This document shows, in pieces, positions 52,123 through 62,022 of a stretch of 64,000 nt of DNA. Under the pieces are notes generated by a model, which searched no databases, was not told the origin of the DNA, and worked only from the letters and a program-made list of their open reading frames with translations. The number at the start of each line of letters is the position of its first letter. The first letter of the stretch is position 1. The DNA is from Candidatus Flexifilum breve (GTDB taxonomy: Bacteria > Chloroflexota > Anaerolineae > Aggregatilineales > Phototrophicaceae), in NCBI GenBank assembly GCA_016717205.1, contig JADKGC010000006.1, positions 375,869 to 439,868 of the forward strand, in the 5' to 3' direction. Made by a program: the position numbers and the translations under genes.

Positions 52123-53277
52123 ATGAAAGCTGGAACAAAACTTCCGACAGACTCAGATAGTGTCATAACAGAACTAGGAAAACTCAAGTTTCGGCTCTTA
52201 TCTGAAGGCATGAGGATTCATGAAAGTGCTGTCACAGCACTAGAAAATGCTAAGAACCCCATCCGAACACGATCTGGAGTGTCCGGCGGGCTTGATATCA
52301 AATTAGGCAACGACGTGTATGTAAATGTCCCCGTTAGAGAGGTGTTTGCAAAATCGTCACATATCTCGCTGCATCACATTGAGACCTCATTCGTACTAAT
52401 GGAAGACGGGGCTGTTATATCCGAAATCAATGTTTTGCCTTTGCCAGATTACTATCAAATGCAAACGCCTGATGGCGAACAGATGAAGCGCATTGGTCAG
52501 ATGTGTTCTGGAGATCGTTTTTGCTATGGCATGACAGGACCTGGATGCCACTTCTGGTCAGAGGTAAATCGATGTCGTTACTGTTCGATAGGGAATAATT
52601 TCGATGCCGATGCAGTTAGAAAGCAAGAAAAGCATTTAGTGGAGGTGTTGGGGCATGCTATCAGTGACGGTTCTCACCCAGCAAAGCACGTCCTGATCGG
52701 GGGAGGGACACCGCCCGGCGAAGATATGGGGGCAGTGCTGGCAGCAAAGCTTTGTAAAGCCATTAAGCAACATTACAATATAAGTATATATGTGATGATT
52801 GCTGCCCCTCTTAAGAATGACTATATAGACATGCTCTATGATGCTGGCGCTGATGAACTCGGAATGAATGTTGAATTTTGGAGTGATGAGGCGTGGCATA
52901 TGTACATTCCAGGAAAGGAAAAGGAGATAGGCAAGAAGCGTTATATTGAAGCCTTGGAATACGCATTTAGCAAATTTGGTCCAATTAACACACGAAGTAT
53001 CTTGATAGCGGGACTTGAAGATTTCAGCCATACTGTTGAAGGTGCAATCCAGCTTGCGTCAAGAGGCGTTATGCCGATAATCTCACCATTTCGTCCGCTA
53101 ACGGGTACAATGCTGGAAAATGATAGTGGTTTTGATGCCGATACCTATACAAGGATGTTTTCGGAGCTTAGCGAGAAGCTGTCATCAGAATATGACATGC
53201 CTTTGGGCCCCACTTGTGTGTGTTGCCAAAACAACACTCTTGCGCTACCTATTGGGAAATATTACCGATACTATTAA
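52123..53277 (+). CDS. radical SAM protein with CX8CX2C cluster motif
   Basis: A 384-residue radical SAM enzyme. Cluster cysteines are probably Cys142, Cys151 and Cys154 in GPGCHFWSEVNRCRYCSIG, spacing CX8CX2C instead of CX3CX2C. The SAM-contact glycine motif is VLIGGGTPPGE. The barrel continues with YVMIAAPLKNDYIDMLYDAGADELGMNVEFW. Extra cysteines (Cys128, Cys134 and a CVCC pair near residue 365) may serve another cluster. Reaction unknown. The gene is AT-rich compared with the first 50 kb, and heads a three-gene plus-strand block with an aldo/keto reductase and a QueC-like ATPase. Confidence 0.85.
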   Translation: MKAGTKLPTDSDSVITELGKLKFRLLSEGMRIHESAVTALENAKNPIRTRSGVSGGLDIKLGNDVYVNVPVREVFAKSSHISLHHIETSFVLMEDGAVISEINVLPLPDYYQMQTPDGEQMKRIGQMCSGDRFCYGMTGPGCHFWSEVNRCRYCSIGNNFDADAVRKQEKHLVEVLGHAISDGSHPAKHVLIGGGTPPGEDMGAVLAAKLCKAIKQHYNISIYVMIAAPLKNDYIDMLYDAGADELGMNVEFWSDEAWHMYIPGKEKEIGKKRYIEALEYAFSKFGPINTRSILIAGLEDFSHTVEGAIQLASRGVMPIISPFRPLTGTMLENDSGFDADTYTRMFSELSEKLSSEYDMPLGPTCVCCQNNTLALPIGKYYRYY

Positions 53278-53330
53278 ATTGATCGGGCTAATGATCTTTC
53301 AAGCGTTTCACCTGCATGGAGGCATGAACA

Positions 53331-54329
53331 GTGAAATATAATAAGCTTGGTCGCACAGACCTGAATCTCTCAGAAGTTGGTTTAGGAACATGGGAGATTT
53401 CTGGAGACGTTTGGGGCAAGAAGGACGACGCCGAATCACTCAAAGCAATACACACAGCTTTGGATCTAGGTGTGAATTACATAGATACGGCTGCGGGATA
53501 CGGCTCAGGACATTCGGAGACATTGATCGGTCAGGTACTAGGCGAAAGAAAAGCGGATAACGTCTCGGTCTCAACAAAGATCCTTCCTAAGTGCCTGCAG
53601 TGGGCCCCACCTCCGCATAAAGAAATCGATGAGTTCTTTCCACCGGACTGGATCGTTGAACAGTGTGAGGCAAGTCTTAAGCGATTGAATATTGAGAGGA
53701 TTGGGATTCTCTTCTTGCACACTTGGAGCCGTTCTTGGGGACATAGGACCGAGTGGTACGAAGCGATGTTGAAATTGAAGCAACAAGGCAAAATCCAAGC
53801 TATTGGCATCTCTATCCCAGATGAAGGCATTGCGGACGCAAATGTCCATGTCGAAGGCGGGCGTGTGGACGTAATTCAATGTGTCTACAACGTGTTTCAG
53901 CAGGAACCCGAGCATGTCTTGTTTCCCCTTGCACGCAAACACAATGTTGGCATAGTTGCACGTAGCCCATTCAGCTCCGGTGCCTTGACGGGGCATTGGA
54001 CGAAAGAAATTCAATTTTCAGCAGAGGATTGGCGTGGACGTTGGCCCAAGAGCATTAAGGATAATTGGCTCGAAGAACAGGTGGAGATGTCCGAGGCTGT
54101 GCGGCAAGTAATTAGCCATAGTGGACGTGAAATGTCTGAAGTAGCTATTCGTTATGTTCTTGACAATCCAAACGTCACCTCGACGATTCCGGGATCGGCA
54201 AATCCTAAGCATGTTCGTGCGAACATCAATGTAGTTAGCACACCTTCATTGGACAAACAGATCCAAACCGAGCTAAGGGATTTATGGTTAAACGGGACGA
54301 TTCACGGTACATATAACGGCTCAATTTAA
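53331..54329 (+). CDS. aldo/keto reductase
   Basis: A 332-residue NADPH-dependent oxidoreductase with a TIM-barrel fold. It begins MKYNKLGRTDLNLSEVGLGTWEISG from a GTG at 53331 with GGAGG nine bases upstream. Catalytic residues follow the family pattern: Asp and Tyr in NYIDTAAGYGSGHSETLIG, Lys in VSTKILPK, and His in GILFLHTWSRSWGH. The cofactor-binding end is SEVAIRYVLDNPNVTSTIPGSANPKHV. Substrate unknown; lies 53 bases after the radical SAM gene. Confidence 0.92.
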   Translation: MKYNKLGRTDLNLSEVGLGTWEISGDVWGKKDDAESLKAIHTALDLGVNYIDTAAGYGSGHSETLIGQVLGERKADNVSVSTKILPKCLQWAPPPHKEIDEFFPPDWIVEQCEASLKRLNIERIGILFLHTWSRSWGHRTEWYEAMLKLKQQGKIQAIGISIPDEGIADANVHVEGGRVDVIQCVYNVFQQEPEHVLFPLARKHNVGIVARSPFSSGALTGHWTKEIQFSAEDWRGRWPKSIKDNWLEEQVEMSEAVRQVISHSGREMSEVAIRYVLDNPNVTSTIPGSANPKHVRANINVVSTPSLDKQIQTELRDLWLNGTIHGTYNGSI

Positions 54330-54360
54330 CCTCAGCCCGACGCTATCGGCATGTGCTGTT

Positions 54361-54387
54361 ATGGGGACATGGACTTCATGTCCCTAT
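54361..54387 (+). terminator. hairpin between aldo/keto reductase and QueC-like genes
   Basis: ATGGGGACATG (54361-54371) pairs with CATGTCCCTAT (54377-54387), 11 bp with one G-U, loop GACTT, followed by CTTTATTG. It sits 32 bases after the stop and may attenuate transcription into the QueC-like gene. Confidence 0.5.
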
Positions 54388-54434
54388 CTTTATTGATTAC
54401 ATCCTTGACAAATACCCCGTCGTTGAGGTTAAAA

Positions 54435-55730
54435 ATGCCTACAATAGAGCGTGTCGCATTGCTCAGAGTAACCGCCGAAGTCTCTGCCCGCAACATGTAC
54501 ATTCATTACGAAATGGATCAGAAATTTCGTGGTGCATTACGAATCGGCTTCCCTTTTGACCTCACTGAGTACAAAAGTTCGGCCGAGTATATTTTTGGAA
54601 TATGGGGAGGGATTTTTCTTGCACAGCTTTGCCTTGCTGAATCGGTCGTTCTTGAGAACACCTATGATGATGAAGCTTGGGCTTCAATGGATACTGTGAC
54701 GAGGAATCTATATGACATAAGATCATACCGCGACCAGCTTGATTTTCTTGATATGCCCAAGGTGTACGGTACCAGACCGCCGAAAACTGATCCCTGTTCG
54801 ATTGCCAATGAAAAACGGGCGTGCTTATTATGGTCAGGTGGTACTGACTCCACTCTAGCATTGAACCTTCTGCATAAGAATGACTACGATATAGTGCCTA
54901 TTCATGTCAAGATAAACACTGGAGCAGTGGATGGTGAACTAGCCGCAGTACAGCTCATGTCAGATTTACTGCAAATTGATTTACAGATAGTTGAGTATGA
55001 ATTTGAAGAGTACTTACAGATAGCAAAAACGTACTCTAACGTAATCGATATCTATCCACACAACAATCCGGTTCCACATGGTCGAGAACTCATCCTCGTT
55101 CCAATCGCGGTGATGTTTTCTTTGAAGTACAATGCACCCTACATTTGTCTGGGGCATGAAAATAATGCTTGGACAAGAGTAATTGAGTATAAAGGGAGAA
55201 AGATCTATCGTTGTGATACTCAATCTCAGCCTTCTAACGTTGCTATGCAGAACTTCATTCGTTCCTATTTGCAATCCCCTATAAGAATCTTCTCAGCTGT
55301 GGCACCACTATCGGATTTCTTGAAGTTCAAATTGCTCTCGAGTATAGAGCCAAGTTTACTCGCGAGTACAAATGCCTGTTTTTGGGGAGACTGGTGTGGA
55401 GAGTGTTCCAAATGCTCTCTATACTACATGCTTCAACGTATGTTGGGCATTGATCAAGTCAAATTCAAACGTAACCCTTTGCAATCAAGCGCAATCCTGA
55501 AGCGAATCGTCGATGAATGGCAAGATGAAACACAAACGAACTGGTCTGAGTATCAACTCGCATTTCATGATATCGTGAAGCAGGGATACTACTCTAGTGA
55601 CGACCAACTGATCGTCAAGTATAAAGAATTGGTTTACCCACATATGCAATCCCGCATACCTGCTATTCGGGAACGGCTAACTAAGATCCACTCGGTTGAG
55701 CTCATGCCCGATGGGTTCGTCATAAAGTAG
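54435..55730 (+). CDS. QueC-like PP-loop ATPase
   Basis: A 431-residue protein. About 130 N-terminal residues form an unrecognised domain, followed by a QueC/ExsB-type adenine nucleotide alpha hydrolase domain with PP-loop LLWSGGTDSTLAL near 132-140. A zinc-type cysteine cluster CFWGDWCGECSKC lies near 315, as in 7-cyano-7-deazaguanine synthases. Length and added N-terminal domain resemble the QueC-like proteins of some defence and biosynthetic loci rather than housekeeping QueC (about 220 residues). The ATG at 54435 has TGAGGTT upstream; an earlier in-frame ATG at 54351 lies before a hairpin. Product unknown. Confidence 0.82.
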   Translation: MPTIERVALLRVTAEVSARNMYIHYEMDQKFRGALRIGFPFDLTEYKSSAEYIFGIWGGIFLAQLCLAESVVLENTYDDEAWASMDTVTRNLYDIRSYRDQLDFLDMPKVYGTRPPKTDPCSIANEKRACLLWSGGTDSTLALNLLHKNDYDIVPIHVKINTGAVDGELAAVQLMSDLLQIDLQIVEYEFEEYLQIAKTYSNVIDIYPHNNPVPHGRELILVPIAVMFSLKYNAPYICLGHENNAWTRVIEYKGRKIYRCDTQSQPSNVAMQNFIRSYLQSPIRIFSAVAPLSDFLKFKLLSSIEPSLLASTNACFWGDWCGECSKCSLYYMLQRMLGIDQVKFKRNPLQSSAILKRIVDEWQDETQTNWSEYQLAFHDIVKQGYYSSDDQLIVKYKELVYPHMQSRIPAIRERLTKIHSVELMPDGFVIK

Positions 55731-55875
55731 TTGTATCAAAATTGCTGTTCTCTAGGCTAGTCGATGCATAGACAAGGGTCGGTGAATTCGCCCTGACCCT
55801 CTCGATCACTCCGTAGGATTTGCACTCGCGATATGTTGGCATCAACAAATTGGAATATACCTTTTGCTTACATGT

Positions 55876-56889
55876 TTAATGTAGCGAAATCACCTTACCT
55901 ACCTGCAACCCAGTATGCGAAAACAAAGGAGGACACGATACAGCCTCTACAATTTCTAAATCTTCTTCCGATAACAAACCTAGCTTGCGAATAATAGATA
56001 TAACAACCGGATTGGCTGCTCTATGATTTCCATCTGCAATCTTGATAGCTAAGCCTATTCCCTTACCTCTCCATCCCAACACGAACAGACCTTCTGCTCC
56101 ATCCTTGGCGATAATTCTACCTTGAGTTGTTTTGATCAAGTTGGTAACAAATCGATCACTTCCACCGCCGTATAACAATGGTTCCCTAGAAATAGCATCA
56201 AGAACCAGTGTTAACTCTTTCGGTTCCTCAACAGGAGGGCACAATCTAGCCATCATCAACGCCATATTATATAAAGGAACTTGATATGTTGGAAGATTAC
56301 AGCCATCGACAGCCGTTTCCGCAATGCTATGGTCATAATCACTAAATAGTGTTAGTGTGTTTCGAATTATCTCTTGCACAGGATGATCTAGGTGTGTGTA
56401 GTTCGTGTATTCAAGATCTATACTCTTACACAGTGAAATCAGCCCAATATGTTCTCCAGAGCAGTCACTATGAAGTGGTGAGAGTTGTCCCTTGTTCTGA
56501 ATCAACTCCAAGATAGCATCATCACCGATCGGAAGGGTGGTACCACACAGTAATTCACTTTCTGATAACGACAGTGACTGTAGCATATTCTTCAAAACTG
56601 TAATGTGTGCCTGCGTTCCACTGTGCGAACCAGCCATAAGAGCGATATGGTCTGTGCTTGGGCTATAACTAGCCAGCGGATGTTGTATCACTGCAACAGC
56701 TTTAGCAGGCTTCGTAATAGATCGTTCGAAAGTCAACCGATGTGAATCACCAAGCGAGAAGAGTACTGTTCCCAAAGCATCTACTACTACTACGCTGCCA
56801 TAATGCACGCAGTCAATTGCCTCTCCGCGCACTGTATAGGCGAGTGCAACATCCGCTGGAATCGACATTATTGAGTGCTTGTCGGACAT
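55876..56889 (-). CDS. L-asparaginase II family protein
   Basis: A 337-residue member of the asparaginase II (PF06089) family. Conserved blocks: YTVRGEAIDCVHYGSVVVVD, FERSITKPAKAVAVI, MAGSHSGTQAHITVLKNML, LSPLHSDCSGEHIGLISLCK and AVDGCNLPTYQVPL. Members hydrolyse asparagine or related amides, with catalysis assigned to a Thr/Ser-Lys system resembling beta-lactamase-like folds; few are characterised. It is the last gene of a minus-strand operon with an ATP-grasp ligase. A transamidase or amide hydrolase role on the ligase product is plausible. Confidence 0.88.
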   Translation of the reverse strand: MSDKHSIMSIPADVALAYTVRGEAIDCVHYGSVVVVDALGTVLFSLGDSHRLTFERSITKPAKAVAVIQHPLASYSPSTDHIALMAGSHSGTQAHITVLKNMLQSLSLSESELLCGTTLPIGDDAILELIQNKGQLSPLHSDCSGEHIGLISLCKSIDLEYTNYTHLDHPVQEIIRNTLTLFSDYDHSIAETAVDGCNLPTYQVPLYNMALMMARLCPPVEEPKELTLVLDAISREPLLYGGGSDRFVTNLIKTTQGRIIAKDGAEGLFVLGWRGKGIGLAIKIADGNHRAANPVVISIIRKLGLLSEEDLEIVEAVSCPPLFSHTGLQVGKVISLH

Positions 56890-56919
56890 TGGACTGAAAC
56901 TCTCCTTAATGATTAGAAC

Positions 56920-58267
56920 TCAGAGAATAGTGGGCGATAGAAGTTGCCTGTAAATTGCCCGAGTGAGCGCTGATATATCAGGCTGCAAACGCCTAAAACT
57001 CGAGTCGACCACAGACCGTGGAAAGACAAGTTTGGCGAGAGGTGCATTTGGCAGTATTTTTGTTCCCCCTAACGGAACAGCGCATGTCAGTGCGAATTCC
57101 ATTGGAGAACGACACTCAAGAACGGAAACACCTTCCCTAACAAAACTCAGGACGTTGTTTTCAAAGGAGTATATGCCGGATGAAACTCCACCTGATATTT
57201 CCACGGGTGCTTTGTTTAAGAGATGCAGGATTATTTGAGCACCACGCAAAAACTTTGATACTTCTTTTTTTTCAAATCTTTTCGGTTGCTCGATATTGAA
57301 CGTTGGTGTTTCTCCAAGATAGTGGCTAATATGCTTCTCTACTGTGGTTATGCTGCCCGCTTTCAGTTCTAACTGGGTTAGCAGAGAAGTGGATCCCTGA
57401 AATCTGGGATTCACATCAACGACATATGCACCGTCGCGATTTGCCACAAAATCGACTCCAAAGATGCCTGTATAACCAATTGAGGACAACCATTTACCGA
57501 CATATTCCGTCTGTTCGCGAACACTCGTAATGATGTCGGTTGAAACTTGTTCAACCGCTGCATAGTCGTTACCACAATATATCTCGGCTCTTTCGGCACA
57601 TTCAGATATCCCCACCAATTGAATAGAGGGCGCAGACATGTGCAATTCTGATTCAGTTATTACACCGTGTATATTCAGCGAAATACCAGAGATAAATTCT
57701 GAGAGCAGAAGCGGTTCCCCTAAAAATTCATTCTGAAAATGCTGAAGCTGAGTTTCGTTATTTATGAAATAGCATCCACTTCCACTCGCGCTCGTACGGC
57801 ACTTTAGTACATGTGGAAGAGTGATTGGATTGCGCTCCAACGTTTCTAGTGTAGATGAGATCACAATTTTACCTTTAGGCTGGAGAATCCCCCTTCTACT
57901 CAATTCTGAGAATACGTACAAGTTATCGTCTATTGCGCTTATCAGCTCTGGACTAGGACCGAGAACTTTGAAATTCGAGTTTCTTGAGAGATCAGCCAAC
58001 GCTTTCGTATTTCTGTAAGGAATCACATATTCGTTCTCGCCGCCAAATTGGTCTGAAGCGAGCAACTACAGTGGCAATATCGTAGTTGCTCCAATTCTGG
58101 CGAACTTTCGTCTCAGCTTCTAGTGAGAAAACTGCGATACTATGTTGATGAGAGAACTGGGCGATATCATAACCGAAGTCGCAACATAATATCTTCCGGA
58201 TAGGAACTAGATTGTGTAGACCAACTGCGTCTATACCCCTTTGGCCAATCCATGAAAACTCTGGCAT
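56920..58267 (-). CDS. ATP-grasp ligase, one frameshift
   Basis: The N-terminal 70 residues (MPEFSWIGQRGIDAVGLHNLVP...NWSNYDIATVVA) lie in one frame starting at 58267. The rest, from ASDQFGGENEYVIPYRNTKALADLS, lies in another; one base near 58060 joins them to about 448 residues. ATP-grasp features: LPHVLKCRTSASGSGCYFI for nucleotide binding and GYTGIFGVDFVANRDGAYVVDVNPRFQGS with the Mg-binding acid and Asn. Such enzymes join a carboxylate to an amine through an acyl phosphate. Substrates unknown; neighbours suggest amino acids. Confidence 0.8.
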
Positions 58268-58315
58268 CCTAGCATCCTAAACTAATGTGAATTGATGTAG
58301 GGCGACGAACCCTGC

Positions 58316-59179
58316 TCACTGTTCTAAGAGATAAGCTGAGGCATTACGGTACCGCAATTCATATAAACCATGCTCGTGTTCTTTTCGAATAAATCGCAAT
58401 ATAGTAACATTATGACTCAAGGCATCGCGGAGTATATCTCTAACATGCATACGCCACTCTAGTGCAAGTCCAGCATTCTGTAGTCGTATCTCTTGAAAAT
58501 TCGTAGGAACACTGACGAAATATGATACATCCGTTTGATATGAAACGGGTTTGGCTGAGTGCTTCGGTGCAAGAAAACCACTTCTATCAAAGGTAACTTG
58601 ATTCAAGTTGTAGTCAGGATTGATTTCCGTACCTTCGTTTGTATCAATAGTCATGGTTTGTGCGTTTGGCGTTGATTGTAAGTGCCACTCTATTATGAGC
58701 CTGTCACTAGGTAATCCGCGATTGAGCTTGTCATCCATTTCACCCCAGTAGTCAACCACATATTCTTTGACAATACAGCCAAGTTTGTTCAGGTTCAAGT
58801 GAGCATTACGGGTTTCAAGCGGATCAAACGTCCAGCGGATTAGGTTGATTCCGCGATCAAGTGCCAATTCTTTCTGTCTTAGTTTTAGCTGAAACCCAAT
58901 CCCTTTGCCTTGCAGATAGGGGATAACGCCTAAGTTATGAGAATACATGTAAATCTGCCTACTGTCTGGATCAACACCACACAACGCATGTATGAATCCC
59001 ACGGGTTGATCGTCAATGTAGCCACATAAAACAAGACCGCCAATTTTCTGGGATGCCATAAGAATGTGAAGTGGCGTGACCTGCAAGTCGTCAAGTCCCC
59101 AAACGGTCTTATGCAGTTTCTGGACATCCTCATACTCACGCAAGGATTCTGGGACTATTATTCTTAGGCTGTGATTCAT
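58316..59179 (-). CDS. GNAT acyltransferase, COG3375 type
   Basis: A 287-residue acyltransferase. Acetyl/acyl-CoA site motif VIPYLQGKGIGFQLKLRQKELA, then INLIRWTFDPLETRNAHLNLNKLG and YWGEMDDKLNRGLPSDRLIIEW. These last two blocks are hallmarks of COG3375, the family containing the N-succinyltransferases of D-amino-acid conversion pathways. The C-terminal about 100 residues are specific to such proteins. ATG at 59177-59179 (MNHSLRIIV). Placed 48 bases before the ATP-grasp gene. Confidence 0.88.
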   Translation of the reverse strand: MNHSLRIIVPESLREYEDVQKLHKTVWGLDDLQVTPLHILMASQKIGGLVLCGYIDDQPVGFIHALCGVDPDSRQIYMYSHNLGVIPYLQGKGIGFQLKLRQKELALDRGINLIRWTFDPLETRNAHLNLNKLGCIVKEYVVDYWGEMDDKLNRGLPSDRLIIEWHLQSTPNAQTMTIDTNEGTEINPDYNLNQVTFDRSGFLAPKHSAKPVSYQTDVSYFVSVPTNFQEIRLQNAGLALEWRMHVRDILRDALSHNVTILRFIRKEHEHGLYELRYRNASAYLLEQ

Positions 59180-59215
59180 GTCTAAATCCCCGGCACTTCG
59201 GAACATGTGTATACG

Positions 59216-61997
59216 CTAGGTTGATGTCTTGACTGAAACTTCGCTCAACATTGATTGAATCTGGGTCAACATTGACACTCTAGCAGCCTCAATATGACCC
59301 TTTGTTCGTTGGTTGCTTTCAAATGAGATTAGTGACTCGCTGAGATGTCGACCGTTCGTTGTGAAGTCCATTAAATACTTGAGGATATCCTGAACGTCCT
59401 CGTGGTTCTTTAGCAGCGGAATAATAGTTGTACGGGTAAAGTTCAACGCACGATCGCACGAGAAGCGATTGAACAACAGCCCCTCATAACATGCGTTCGC
59501 GATATATTGCTTGGCTGCACCTAAGTCTGAATCCAGCACGCTATAAGCCCGCCAAAGATACAAGTCAGAACGCAACCCGTGAAATTTATAAGCTTTCATG
59601 TAATCCAATACGTTTTCGAAGGCATACTTTTTGCGCACCTCCGTGTCCATCGCTGCTCCCGTGTCGAGTGCTTGTATCCGGTATAGCTGCACTTGGGAGC
59701 GAGCAGATACATATTTGCCATCAATGCGTTCAGCGATTGATGAACTCTCAATGAGCTTAGCGGCAGCTTCTTGCAACATTCCGCGTTCAATCAGAATTTG
59801 TCCCCAGATTCTTAGGGCATCAGCCTCGTAGTACGGGTGAAACATTCCCGTAGCAAGTTGTGTAGCCTTCTGTGCGAATTTTTCGGCTTCCTCTAGATTC
59901 CCTAGTGTCAAGTTTAGTTGAGCGAGATTCTGATGGGACTTGCAATCCATTTCACGAGAAGTTGCGGGGAGGGCTTTTTGTTTACACTCGTCTAGATATT
60001 GTCTCGCTCGTTCTAGGTATGTTTTGTCATGAATACCTAAGCCAACATACAGTAGACCAAGATGCCCCAGAGGGTATACCTCCATATAGTCGCTCTTTAT
60101 GTCTCTTGCTATTCTTAGACACTTTGATAAATAGAGTTCAGCATTATCCCAATCCCCAGAGTGCCAAGAGAAATAACCTGCACTAAGTAATCCCCAACCT
60201 TCTCCCCTTCGATCCCCAACACTTTTGCTACTAGACTCGAGTTCAAGCATTACTTCGATGCCTTCATCAAATTGACCGAGTCGATCTAATGCCAACCCAA
60301 GGGTTTCAAGAGCACGATGTTCGTACTCTTTCATGCCCTTTATTCCTTTGACCCCAAGCTCTGCGGATAGTTCTCTGGTTTCTCGGGCGTATTTAATGAC
60401 ATCATGAAACTTTCCAGCAAACCATAGACTGCCAGCAAGCCAGCGTCCCGCGTATACGCGAAGTTCTGGGTCAAGGTGCGAAGCAGGTTTGTCAAGTACT
60501 GTTCTGAGGATCCTTTCCGCTTCCAATGAACTTACCTGCAGTTTCGCAGTTACGCCTGCGAAATACTCGACCCACGGTTGATTAGACTCGTTAAGTAAAG
60601 AGCCTTTCACCGCTTGATAAATCATCTCACAAGTTGTTGCTTGAAAAAGGTCTGCTGCGTCGTTGAATATGTCTGCTGCGAACCGTAAACCTTTTTCTTC
60701 ATTAGCGCGAACTTGATGGTAGATTAGCTCAACAGTCGCACGTGTATGATCTAAGCTATTACTTGGCTGATTCAACTGTGAACTAAAGTACGTTGCCGCT
60801 TTTTGATGCAATTCTTGGTATCTACTAGGTTTGTGGCGTCGCACATCTTCATTGATGAAATCGCGCACGGTCGTGAAGCGTTAGACCATTTGTGTGCATT
60901 TTGATAAAGGGAAGCTTGCGAATATCCTCATAGAGGGAGTTAACAGGCTCATTACCTTCAATTGCTATGAGCATGTCCTTGTTGAACCAGTGCAATGCGG
61001 CACATAATTCTAGCAGGTCGCGCAAATTAGGTGAAACATCCCTTATCAGGCTTTTCGTGATTTCCTCGACGACTGTTGCTCTATCTGCATTCTTGAGCAA
61101 TTCAGTACGTCCAGTTTGTATCTGTTGTATGCATAACTTGATACCTAGAGGAAGTCCTCCAGTAATAGTATGAACTTGCTCAGCAACCTCTGATGAGGTT
61201 ATGCCATTCAGTGCCAATAGTTTTCTTGTGTCGCTCAATTCAAATTCTTGAAGTTCTACCACTTTTGTTACAAGCTCAAAGTCGTTCCATCGCTCGCTGA
61301 TAATATCCCGCCCTGCAATCACGAGTATCAGTAGATCTTCAAGTTCTGGGAGAAGAGAAACTAACCATCGGTCAAGCGAGTCAGAGATTCTTTCATATGT
61401 GTCGATCATTATACAAATATGTTTATTCTCAAGATAGACGTTCATGTCCTTCACTAGAGCAGCAGTGAGTTTTTCCTGAGGATCAACAAAATAGTCCGCA
61501 TCGTCACGAGAAATAGCGGTATATATCGAACGCAAGATGTCAGCATTGTCACTGGTCCGTGGTGCCAAAGATGTGGGTGTGCTGTAACGCATACCTCCAA
61601 ACAATGCACCTTTTGACATTCGATTTACTGCATCGGGTGCTATATCGCGGTGAGTTTGCAATTGCTTTTCGATGTCCAAATATCTTCGGATCTCGCGATC
61701 TACTTCAGACGTTGTAATCTTGGCTTGCAACTGATGCCACAGTGCAATAATAACGTTCAAAGGATCTGCTTGTTCAGTCACATCTACTCTAGTGGCAACG
61801 ATATTCGACTGAATGCATGTATCAGTAAGCATAGTAAGGAGTGTTGTTTTGCCGATGCCGCCTATGCCAACATAATTGATTATGTTGTACATCGGAGAAC
61901 CACTTTTGAGCCATTGCTGGAATTGTTCGATTTCGGCAGTTCTTCCCGCAAACAAACCTTTTTGTCTGCGCTCAACAGTATCTTTGATTTTTGGCAT
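59216..61997 (-). CDS. STAND ATPase with TPR repeats, one frameshift
   Basis: Two frames that form one protein. The N-terminal 380 residues hold a NACHT/AAA_16-like ATPase: RQKGLFAGRTAEIEQFQQWL, Walker A YVGIGGIGKTTLL (44-52) and Walker B-like ICIMIDTYERI. They end in LTLHDRARFHQ. The second frame starts VRDFINEDVRRHKPSRYQELHQKAATYF, the direct continuation, so one extra base near 60870 splits them. About 14 tetratricopeptide-like helix pairs follow to 59216, giving about 925 residues. STAND proteins are ligand-triggered switches in regulation and phage defence. Here it sits inside a metabolic operon, so a sensor role is likely. Confidence 0.82.
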
Positions 61998-62022
61998 TTG
62001 ACTCTCAAGTAGATAGCAAAGC

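Noticed and set aside
55775..55800. Hairpin AGGGTC...GACCCT between the convergent operons
   Set aside because: Only six base pairs with a mismatched interior and no U-tract; too weak to call a terminator.
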